DNA of 64,000 nt from Dysosmobacter segnis. GTDB lineage: Bacteria > Bacillota > Clostridia > Oscillospirales > Oscillospiraceae. Below, one piece after another: positions 57,708-64,000 of the stretch (positions are counted from its first letter, which is position 1; every line of letters starts with the position of its first letter). The position numbers and the translations under genes are program-made. The notes beneath the pieces were generated by a model. The model did not search any database. It saw only the letters and a list, made by a program, of their open reading frames with translations, and was not told where the DNA came from. The stretch lies in NCBI RefSeq assembly GCF_014297285.1, contig NZ_JACOQI010000001.1:1-64000 (forward strand), written 5' to 3'.

Positions 57708-57729
57708 AGTTTTGAAAACTATATTACAT
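57699..57729. promoter_or_regulatory. Operator palindrome over the SGNH promoter
   Basis: Perfect 15-base arms, ATGTAATATAGTTTT and its complement, around one G. The ATGT/ACAT ends fit the pattern of PadR-type regulators (inference). It covers the -10 box, so binding would repress. Confidence 0.7.
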
Positions 57730-57746
57730 GGCAATGAGGTGATCGT

Positions 57747-58454
57747 ATGGTACAGAACAGACAGGTGACCCTGTTAGGGGATTCCATCTTAAAGGGAATT
57801 CAGGTAGATCTGGGTGACCGGCGCTATCGTACTCATAATGAGATCAATATGGAGGCTTTGGAATCGGAATTTCAGCTTTCCATTCATAATGACGCGCACT
57901 TTGGAGCCACGGTCCGCAAGGGCAGCCGCTTGCTGGACCGGATGCTGGCCCGGAAGCTGCCCTGCGACATGATGGTGATGGACTTCGGCGGCAATGACTG
58001 CGATTTCCGCTGGAAGGAGATCGCGGAGGACCCCACGGGAGACCATCAGCCCAACGTGCCGCTGCCAGAGTTTGTGGAGCTGTACCGGGAGATGATCCGG
58101 CGGGTACGGAGCCACGGTATCCGGCCCATCCTTACCAACCTGCCGCCGCTGGACAGCGAGCGCTTTTTCAACTGGTGGTGCGGAGATCTGGATAAAGAGG
58201 CTGTGATGCGCTGGCTGGGAGACGTGGGCAACATCTACGTCTGGCAGGAGCGGTATTCCCGTGCGGTGGAGCGTCTGGCCCGGGAGGAAAATGTGCCGCT
58301 GGTGGATGTCCGTGGAGCCTTTTTGGACTACGGCCATCTGGAGCAGACCCTCTGCGCCGATGGTACCCACCCCAACACCGTCGGTCAGGGCTTGATCACA
58401 AAGGCGTTTCAGGATTTTGGCCGGGGGCTGCGGCTGGCCGGTCAGACCGTCTGA
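57747..58454 (+). CDS. SGNH/GDSL hydrolase
   Basis: 235-residue esterase-like SGNH hydrolase. Block I LLGDSILKG has the nucleophile Ser; block III FGGNDCDFRW gives the Asn; block V DGTHPNTVGQ gives the catalytic Asp-x-x-His. No signal peptide, so it works inside the cell. It has a strong promoter overlapped by a palindrome, suggesting tight repression. Substrate unknown. Confidence 0.9.
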   Translation: MVQNRQVTLLGDSILKGIQVDLGDRRYRTHNEINMEALESEFQLSIHNDAHFGATVRKGSRLLDRMLARKLPCDMMVMDFGGNDCDFRWKEIAEDPTGDHQPNVPLPEFVELYREMIRRVRSHGIRPILTNLPPLDSERFFNWWCGDLDKEAVMRWLGDVGNIYVWQERYSRAVERLAREENVPLVDVRGAFLDYGHLEQTLCADGTHPNTVGQGLITKAFQDFGRGLRLAGQTV

Positions 58455-58464
58455 CAGAAGGACA

Positions 58465-58503
58465 AAAATACGGGTCGGTTTTGAAAACCGACCCGTATTT
58501 TTT
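58465..58503. terminator. Bidirectional terminator
   Basis: AAATACGGGTCGGTTTT and AAAACCGACCCGTATTT arms around a G, with T-tract on the plus strand. It serves the SGNH gene and the convergent methyltransferase gene. Confidence 0.85.
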
Positions 58504-59326
58504 ACAGCTTTTTGAAGATGTGGATGCGGAAGGATGCCTGACAGTCCAGATTTTCCAACGCTTCCATCCGCTCTACGCCCGCCTTGGGGGTTTTCCAGCA
58601 GTAGGGCGTCATACGGAAGAGGGATTGGATATCCGCCTGATTTGCCAGATGGAGGGTGAAGTCCACCGGAACGATGGCCTCATAGGTGAAGCCCTCGTAG
58701 GGAGTTTCTTTTTCCTCGTTGGGGTAGGGCGCATCGTAGAGGACCCGCTTCAGCTCCCACAGATGGTCGGCGCCGGGTACCACATAGAGAAAATGGCCTC
58801 CGGGCTTCAGGACCCGGCGGAATTCGTCAATGGCCAGGGGGGAGAAGCAGTCCAGCAGCAGGTCTGCCGTTTCATCCGCAAAGGGAAGATGATAGCAGGA
58901 GGCCACTGCGAATTCCACCTGCTTTTCCCGTTTGGCGGCCAGCCGGAGGATAGATTTGGAGATGTCGATACCGGCTATAGCGGGCGTTTTCCCGGCGGCA
59001 GTCAGGGCTGCCCGGATGCCGGCAGTGTAGTACCCCTCTCCGCAGCCGGCATCCAAAATCACCGGATGCTCGCCCACAAGCGGCAAAATCTGGCTACAAA
59101 GCGTATTTAAGAGCGGCATATAATACTCTTTGGATAGGAAATCCCGGCGAGCTGCCGACATAGCCTTGTCATCGCCGGGATCGGCGGAGTGCTTCTGATT
59201 GGGGGGCAGCAGATAGGTGTAGCCCTCCTTGGCGATGTCATAGCTGTGTCGGTCAGCGCAGCGGTAGACCCGTTCCTCCCGGTCCAGCGGACCGCCGCAG
59301 ACAGGACAGCGGAACAGAGATTTCAT
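58502..59326 (-). CDS. rlmA: 23S rRNA (guanine-N1)-methyltransferase, RlmA family
   Basis: 274 residues. N-terminal zinc finger FRCPVCGGPLDREERVYRCADRHSYD precedes the linker EGYTYLLPPNQK, both typical of RlmA. SAM-binding motif PVILDAGCGEGYYTAGI near residue 90, then AIAGIDISKSILRLAAKR and DLLLDCFSPLAIDEFRRVLKPGG. Members methylate G745 (RlmA-I) or G748 (RlmA-II/TlrB); Gram-positive ones are usually G748, linked to tylosin resistance. Exact position cannot be determined here. Confidence 0.88.
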   Translation of the reverse strand: MKSLFRCPVCGGPLDREERVYRCADRHSYDIAKEGYTYLLPPNQKHSADPGDDKAMSAARRDFLSKEYYMPLLNTLCSQILPLVGEHPVILDAGCGEGYYTAGIRAALTAAGKTPAIAGIDISKSILRLAAKREKQVEFAVASCYHLPFADETADLLLDCFSPLAIDEFRRVLKPGGHFLYVVPGADHLWELKRVLYDAPYPNEEKETPYEGFTYEAIVPVDFTLHLANQADIQSLFRMTPYCWKTPKAGVERMEALENLDCQASFRIHIFKKL

Positions 59327-59336
59327 ACGATCCCTC

Positions 59337-60722
59337 CTATGCGTTCAGATCTTGGGTCACGTCATGGATCCACTTGCCGCTGCGGATCCGGTGCAGGCCG
59401 AAGGGAACCTTCAAAGCGGATTCCGTGGCCATGATGAAGCAGAAGATGGCGATGGGAGCGTGGAGTACCAGCCCCAGCAGCACCAGCAGCGGCAGGGTGA
59501 AGCACCACAGGGGGAGAACGTCGATCAGCATGGCAATCCGCACATCGCCGCCTCCCCGGAGAACGCCCACGATGCCGGTGGTGGCAAAGGCGTGGAGCGG
59601 GGCAGAGATGGAGTAGCAGATCATCATGGTCACGCAGAGAGACGCTGAGGCGGCGGTCATGGAGAACAGAGGCAGCACGTGGGGCTTCAGCACGAGCCAG
59701 AACAGCAGCTGCTCCGCTATTGCGACACCAAAGCCGGTGCAAAAGGCCACAAAGGTCAGGGCCTGACCAATGGGATAGGCGTTTTTGCCGCCCATGCCAA
59801 CCTCCTTGCCGACGATCACGGCGGCCGCCGCTGCCACGCCGAAGATGGCTACCGTCACCATCTTATCGATGTTGCCCGCCACGGTGTAGGCGGAGATCAG
59901 GTCTGTGCTGCCCGCCATGTGGCCCATGATGACGGTGTAGAGTGAGGTGCCGGTACCCCAGAGAGTCTCGTTCAGCAGCACCGGCGTGGAGAACTTCACA
60001 AAGCTGCGGAAGGTGGCCTTGCCGGGCCGGAGAATACAGGCGGGCATCAGGGGCATCTGCTTGCAGCGCAGGGCGTAGACAAGGGAAATGACAAATTCCA
60101 CCACACGGGAGGAGAAGGTGGCGATGGCGGCGCCGGTGATCCCCAGTGCGGGCAGGCCCAGCTTGCCGAAGATCAGGATGTAGTTGCCTACGGTGTTGCA
60201 GACGGTGGAAATGGCGAATACCGTCATGCCGAAGCGGGGATTCTCAATGCTCTGCTGCATACCGATGTAGATGGAGGAGAGGGAGTTGAGAATATAGGAG
60301 AAGCCCACGATGCGGATGTAGGAGGTGCCCAGCTCCACCAGACGGGCATTGTCGGTAATGAGCATCAGCACCTGCCGGGGGAACAGCCCCATGGTCAGAG
60401 CGCAGAGGGTGGAAATGCCTCCTGCCACAAAGAAGCCGATACCCATGACCCGGTTGATGGATTCCCGATCTCCCCGACCCCAGAACTGGCTGATGAGCAC
60501 GCGGGAGCCGCTTTGCAGACCGAAAACGATGAGCTGGATGATATAGATGGGTACATTGGCCACGGTGACGGCGGACATCTGCTCCTGACCGACCAGACCC
60601 ACCATGAAGGTGTCCATGAAGCCAAGAGAGGTGGTGATGAGGTTCTGAAGGACCACTGGCAGAGCCAGTGTAAAGACCCGGCGGTAGAAGCCGGGCTCCC
60701 GGCGAAGATAGCTGAAATTCAT
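59337..60722 (-). CDS. MATE family efflux transporter
   Basis: 461-residue multidrug/toxin exporter with 12 predicted membrane segments in two halves. N-half: FTLALPVVLQNLITTSLGFMDTFMVGLVGQ, and RVLISQFWGRGDRESINRVMG; C-half: KFSTPVLLNETLWGTGTSLYTVIMGHM and GGGDVRIAMLIDVLPLW. It uses an ion gradient (Na+ or H+) to expel cations. ATG 60722 is preceded by AAGGAA. Upstream, a 13-bp inverted repeat could be an operator. Confidence 0.93.
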   Translation of the reverse strand: MNFSYLRREPGFYRRVFTLALPVVLQNLITTSLGFMDTFMVGLVGQEQMSAVTVANVPIYIIQLIVFGLQSGSRVLISQFWGRGDRESINRVMGIGFFVAGGISTLCALTMGLFPRQVLMLITDNARLVELGTSYIRIVGFSYILNSLSSIYIGMQQSIENPRFGMTVFAISTVCNTVGNYILIFGKLGLPALGITGAAIATFSSRVVEFVISLVYALRCKQMPLMPACILRPGKATFRSFVKFSTPVLLNETLWGTGTSLYTVIMGHMAGSTDLISAYTVAGNIDKMVTVAIFGVAAAAAVIVGKEVGMGGKNAYPIGQALTFVAFCTGFGVAIAEQLLFWLVLKPHVLPLFSMTAASASLCVTMMICYSISAPLHAFATTGIVGVLRGGGDVRIAMLIDVLPLWCFTLPLLVLLGLVLHAPIAIFCFIMATESALKVPFGLHRIRSGKWIHDVTQDLNA

Positions 60723-60760
60723 AAAATGAAATTCCTTATTCAGAATAATAAATGGAATCC

Positions 60761-60793
60761 ATGTTTTGTCAGGGCGTGTACCTGACAAAACAT
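60761..60793. repeat. Inverted repeat upstream of MATE gene
   Basis: ATGTTTTGTCAGG and its exact complement CCTGACAAAACAT around GCGTGTA, 39 bases upstream of the MATE start. Could be an operator or an attenuator. Confidence 0.6.
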
Positions 60794-60901
60794 ACTTTGC
60801 GGTTCACAAGTGTGCGAGCGTAGCGAGCTCTCCAGAGGGGCGTCTCTTGCAGCTTTGCGGCAATTCACCTTCTGCATAGCAGTGAACCGTGTGAGGAATT
60901 C

Positions 60902-60934
60902 TCAAGGGGGAGTCTGCTCCCCCTTGATATTTTA
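60902..60934. terminator. Hairpin terminator downstream of cysteine desulfurase
   Basis: TCAAGGGGGAG and CTCCCCCTTGA around TCTG with TATTTTAT on the plus side. For the minus-strand desulfurase gene the T-tract is weak. Confidence 0.6.
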
Positions 60935-60939
60935 TAGCT

Positions 60940-62073
60940 TTATAGCATGGGCATCCGGTGATTGTGATGATTCCGGAGAGCCTCCGCGCAGGCGTCGATG
61001 TCCGCAAAAGTAGTCTCCGGGCCGAAGCTCAGCCGGATGACACCGGCGGCCACCCGCTTGGGCAGATGCAGCGCCGCCACCACCTGGCTGGACTTGCCAT
61101 GATGACAGGCGGAGCCGGCGGAGACGCAGATGCCCTGACTGCCCAGATCGTTCACCACGTTCTGACTGGGCCAGCCCGCCATGGAAGCGGACAGGACATG
61201 GGGGGCCTTGCCGTCCCCGATAATCTGGAGGTCCGGAATGGCCGTCAGCTTTTCCACGGCGTAGGCCTTGACCTCTGCCATGTGCCGGAGCTTGTCCTCC
61301 AGATGATCCCAGCGGAGCTCCACCGCTTTGGCGAAACCCGCGATCTGGGCAGTGGCCTCCGTACCGGAGCGCAGGCCCATTTCCTGACCGCCGCCGGGCA
61401 GCAAGGGCCGGGGATTCCGAACCCGGGGGCCGATATAAAGAGCGCCGATGCCCTTGGGGGCGCCGACCTTGTGACCGGAGATGGCGATGAAGTCCGCTCC
61501 CAAAGCTTTGGCAGAGAAGGGGACTTTCAAAAAGCCTTGGACCGCGTCGGTGTGGAGCAGGGTTTTTTCGTTGACGGCCTTCAAACCCTTGGCGATGTCT
61601 GCAATGGGATAGATGCTGCCCAGCTCGTTGTTCACCATCATCACGGACACCAGCGCCGTGTCCGGCCGCACCGCCGCCAGAACGGATTCGGCGGAAATGT
61701 CGCCGTTTTGATCCGGCAGGATGGTCGTGACCTCCCAGCCCTCCTGCTCCAGCTGCTGGCAGCAGTTGAGGACGGCGTGGTGCTCCACGGCGGTGGTGAC
61801 GATGTGGCGGCCCACATGGCGGTTCTGCCAGCAGGCGGCCCGGATGGCCCAGTTGTCACCCTCGGTGCCGCAGGAGGTAAAGAAAAGCTGGTTTGCTTCG
61901 CAGTCTACGGCTTTGGCAATCACAGCCCGCCAATCCTCCACGCTGCGGCGCATTTCCTGTCCGAAGGGATATTGTGCGTTGGGGTTGGCGTACTGTTCTG
62001 TCAGCACGGTGTACATGGCGTCCGCCACAGCCTTGGGGACCGGCGTGGTGGCGGCGTGGTCCAGATAGATCAT
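60940..62073 (-). CDS. Cysteine desulfurase (NifS/IscS-like)
   Basis: 377-residue PLP enzyme that releases sulfur from cysteine for Fe-S clusters or tRNA thiolation. MIYLDHAATTPVPKAVADAM starts the family; EHHAVLN, the PLP lysine in FIAISGHKVGAPKG (near 200), GGGQEMGLRSGTEA, and the loop with catalytic Cys CVSAGSACHHGKSS (near 325) are all present. ATG 62073 is chosen at MIYLDHA with AAGAGGAGG before. It is divergent from mtaB, whose product needs Fe-S clusters. Confidence 0.93.
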   Translation of the reverse strand: MIYLDHAATTPVPKAVADAMYTVLTEQYANPNAQYPFGQEMRRSVEDWRAVIAKAVDCEANQLFFTSCGTEGDNWAIRAACWQNRHVGRHIVTTAVEHHAVLNCCQQLEQEGWEVTTILPDQNGDISAESVLAAVRPDTALVSVMMVNNELGSIYPIADIAKGLKAVNEKTLLHTDAVQGFLKVPFSAKALGADFIAISGHKVGAPKGIGALYIGPRVRNPRPLLPGGGQEMGLRSGTEATAQIAGFAKAVELRWDHLEDKLRHMAEVKAYAVEKLTAIPDLQIIGDGKAPHVLSASMAGWPSQNVVNDLGSQGICVSAGSACHHGKSSQVVAALHLPKRVAAGVIRLSFGPETTFADIDACAEALRNHHNHRMPML

Positions 62074-62209
62074 AAAAAATCCTCCTCTTGCCCTATTCCG
62101 AAAATAAACGTATAATGGGAGGGAAATCACGGGAATCCCCCCGGAAATCTCTTTCAATAGCGTAATTATTCATTATATAAGAACGATTCTGAAAACGCAA
62201 GGAGAACCT

Positions 62210-63511
62210 ATGAAAGTTGCCATTTACACCCTTGGCTGCAAGGTGAATCAATATGAGACGCAGGCTATGGAGCAGACCCTCCGGGCAAAAGGACATCAGG
62301 TGGTGGAATTTTCCGACGAGGCCGACGCCTATGTGGTGAATACCTGCTCTGTCACCGCCGTCAGCGACCAGAAGTCCCGGCAGGTGATCCACCGGGTACA
62401 GAAGCAGCACCCGGCGGCGGTGGTGGCGGTGTGCGGCTGCTATCCCCAGACCCATCCGGAGGATGTGCGGAAGCTGGGGGCGGATCTCATCGCCGGTACC
62501 GGCGACCGGGAGGGGTTCATTTCCCTGCTTGAGGAGGCTGCCGCCGGAAAGAAGAATCTGGAGGCCATTGACAAGTCCTTTGAGCGGCGGGTGTTTGAGG
62601 TGCTGCCTGCCGGCGGCATGGAGGGCCGCACCCGCGCCATGCTGAAAATCGAGGACGGCTGCGTGAACTTCTGCACCTACTGTATCATCCCCTACGCCCG
62701 GGGACCGGTGCGCTCCCTTTCGCTGGAACAGGCGGTGGAGCAGACGCGGCAGCTGGCAGCGGAGGGCTACCGGGAGATCGTGCTGACAGGCATCGAGATC
62801 TCCTCCTGGGGCCATGACTTCAAAAACGGCCAAAGTCTTATCGACCTGCTGGAGGCCCTGTCCGCCGCGGCGCCGGAGGTGCGCCTGCGGCTGGGCAGTC
62901 TGGAGCCCCGCACTGTGACGGAGGACTTCTGCCGCCGGGCGGCGGCGCTGCCGAACTTGTGCCCCCAGTTCCACCTGTCTATGCAGAGCGGGTGCGATGC
63001 CACCTTGAAGCGGATGAACCGGAAGTACGATACCGCCCGGTATCTGGAATCCGTGGAACTGCTGAACCGCTGGTTTGACCGCCCCGCCGTTACCACGGAC
63101 CTCATCACCGGCTTCCCGGAGGAAACAGAGGAGGAGTTCGCTCAGACCTTAGACTTCATCCGGAAGTGCCGCTTTGCCCAGATGCACATTTTCCCCTACT
63201 CCATCCGTCCCGGCACCCCAGCGGCCAAGATGGAACAGGTACCCAAGGCTGTCAAGGAGGAGCGGGCCCGCCGGGCGGCGGCGGTGGCGGAGGAAATGCA
63301 CAGGAGCTATTTGGAGGGCTGCGTGGGCCGGACGTATCCGGTGCTGTTTGAGCAGCCGAAAAACGGGAAGTTCTTCGGCCATGCCCCGAACTATATGGAA
63401 GTTTTGGTGGACGGTGCGGAATTGCATAATGCACTGCGGACCGTGCGGATCACCGATGTGGACGGCGAGGCCCTGTTGGGAGAAATCGTGGAACAGGAGG
63501 CGGAAGCATGA
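62210..63511 (+). CDS. mtaB: tRNA (t6A37) C2-methylthiotransferase MtaB
   Basis: 433-residue radical SAM enzyme that adds a methylthio group to t6A37 of tRNA. N-terminal MTTase domain starts KVAIYTLGCKVNQYETQAM with cluster cysteines (C10, then NTCSVTAVSDQKSRQ, CGCYPQT). The radical SAM motif CVNFCTYC lies near residues 151-158, followed by a C-terminal TRAM-like domain (YPVLFEQPKNGKFFGHAPNY). KVNQYE and the length identify MtaB rather than MiaB or RimO. Overlaps the next gene by 4 bases. Confidence 0.95.
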   Translation: MKVAIYTLGCKVNQYETQAMEQTLRAKGHQVVEFSDEADAYVVNTCSVTAVSDQKSRQVIHRVQKQHPAAVVAVCGCYPQTHPEDVRKLGADLIAGTGDREGFISLLEEAAAGKKNLEAIDKSFERRVFEVLPAGGMEGRTRAMLKIEDGCVNFCTYCIIPYARGPVRSLSLEQAVEQTRQLAAEGYREIVLTGIEISSWGHDFKNGQSLIDLLEALSAAAPEVRLRLGSLEPRTVTEDFCRRAAALPNLCPQFHLSMQSGCDATLKRMNRKYDTARYLESVELLNRWFDRPAVTTDLITGFPEETEEEFAQTLDFIRKCRFAQMHIFPYSIRPGTPAAKMEQVPKAVKEERARRAAAVAEEMHRSYLEGCVGRTYPVLFEQPKNGKFFGHAPNYMEVLVDGAELHNALRTVRITDVDGEALLGEIVEQEAEA

Positions 63512-64000
63512 GGATCGGCAGTCACTTTTTCGCTTATCTTTCCCGGATGCGCTTCATCCAGCGCTGGGCGTTGATGCGGAACACGGCCCCGGAAAACGTG
63601 CAGGAGCACAGCCATCAGGTGGCGGTGCTGGCCCACGCTCTGGCGGTGATCCGCAATGAGAAGTTCGGCGGCCATGCGGACGCCGGAGCGGTGGCGGTGG
63701 CGGCGCTGTATCATGACGCCAGCGAGATCCTGACCGGCGATATGCCTACGCCCATCAAGTACGACAACCCCGCCATCCGCAAAGCCTACAAGGCGGTGGA
63801 AGCGGTGGCGGAGGAAAAGCTGCTGCATATGCTGCCGGAGGAATTTCAGCCGGTGTACGCCCCCATCCTCACGGTGACGGACCCGGAGACGGAGCGGCTG
63901 GTGAAGGCGGCGGACAAGCTGTCCGCCTACATCAAATGCGTGGAGGAATTGAAGGCCGGGAACAGCGAGTTTCGGGACGCCGCCGTACAGACCCGCGCGG
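63508..64000 (+). CDS. YfbR-like 5'-nucleotidase, HD domain, cut by right edge
   Basis: First 164 residues of an HD-domain phosphohydrolase. MRIGSHFFAYLSRMRFIQRWALMRNTAPENVQEHSHQVAVLAH contains the first metal-binding His, ALYHDASEILTGDMPTPIKY holds the HD pair, and VKAADKLSAYIKCVEELK the last Asp. YfbR-type enzymes hydrolyse deoxynucleoside 5'-monophosphates. The ATG overlaps the mtaB stop (ATGA). The C-terminus is outside the window. Confidence 0.88.
   Translation, partial: MRIGSHFFAYLSRMRFIQRWALMRNTAPENVQEHSHQVAVLAHALAVIRNEKFGGHADAGAVAVAALYHDASEILTGDMPTPIKYDNPAIRKAYKAVEAVAEEKLLHMLPEEFQPVYAPILTVTDPETERLVKAADKLSAYIKCVEELKAGNSEFRDAAVQTRA

Larger units (their letters stand above)
60723..60939. 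other. Gap between MATE and cysteine desulfurase genes
   Basis: 217 bases. It holds a 13-bp inverted repeat ATGTTTTGTCAGG/CCTGACAAAACAT (60,761-60,793), a GAGCGTAGCGAGCTC palindrome-like word (60,817), and a terminator-like hairpin TCAAGGGGGAG/CTCCCCCTTGA (60,902-60,927). No gene seen. Confidence 0.5.

Overview
The window holds about 46 kb of an integrated tailed phage (positions 1 to about 46,311, its late end cut by the left edge) followed by about 17.7 kb of chromosome from a GC-rich Gram-positive anaerobe. The chromosomal genes (a TM1266-type hydrogenase-system regulator, MtaB, a split ThrE exporter, a DUF4349 lipoprotein, an RlmA-type methyltransferase, and gap divergent from a LacI regulator) and the style of the phage proteins point to a gut Clostridia of the Oscillospiraceae type (Flavonifractor/Pseudoflavonifractor-like). 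This placement rests on gene content only.

Phage layout. Nearly all phage genes are on the minus strand, so they read right to left. The lysogeny module is at the right end: a short XRE repressor, a lipoprotein and a large serine integrase on the plus strand, divergent from a DUF739 Cro-like protein across an operator-rich intergenic region. Leftward come small zinc-ribbon proteins and a recombination/replication set (Sak4-like ATPase, PD-(D/E)XK nuclease, NinB-like protein, SSB, DnaD-like initiator, G39P-like loader, RecU). Next are a SleB-type hydrolase, an FtsK-gamma protein, an N6-methylase-like protein, a Myb/SANT-repeat protein and a ParB-like protein, then a DUF1492 regulator. A tightly overlapping five-gene cassette follows (sodium:solute symporter, then two PAPS-reductase-like/ParB-like pairs). 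The late block runs from terminase through lambda-type head genes (portal, ClpP-like protease, gpD, gpE) to P2-type contractile tail genes (sheath, tube, gpE/E' with a -1 frameshift site, tape measure, X, D, V, U, W, J, I) and a large tail-tip protein. No lysis genes are visible; they should lie further left.

Most notable observations: (1) the tail-tip protein ends, at the window edge, in a C-type-lectin-like segment whose codons look like the variable region of a diversity-generating retroelement; (2) the symporter plus duplicated IbrA/IbrB-like cassette is unusual phage cargo with what looks like its own promoter; (3) a 45-residue minus-strand gene overlaps the 3' end of the repressor gene and resembles the repressor's C-terminus; (4) a nested palindrome with alternating purine-pyrimidine DNA lies just upstream of the integrase; (5) a possible small plus-strand RNA lies next to the terminase genes.

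Chromosomal part. Going right: ychF, tRNA-Ser(GGA), gap, a lacI-family regulator with a perfect 20-bp operator, an operon of a TM1266-like regulator and a NitT/TauT-type ABC transporter behind a structured leader, a two-gene threonine/serine exporter, an FMN-dependent alpha-hydroxy-acid oxidase, a DUF4349 lipoprotein, a UlaG-like metallo-hydrolase, an SGNH hydrolase with a palindromic operator, an RlmA-type methyltransferase, a MATE exporter, a cysteine desulfurase divergent from mtaB, and the start of a YfbR-like HD nucleotidase cut by the right edge.
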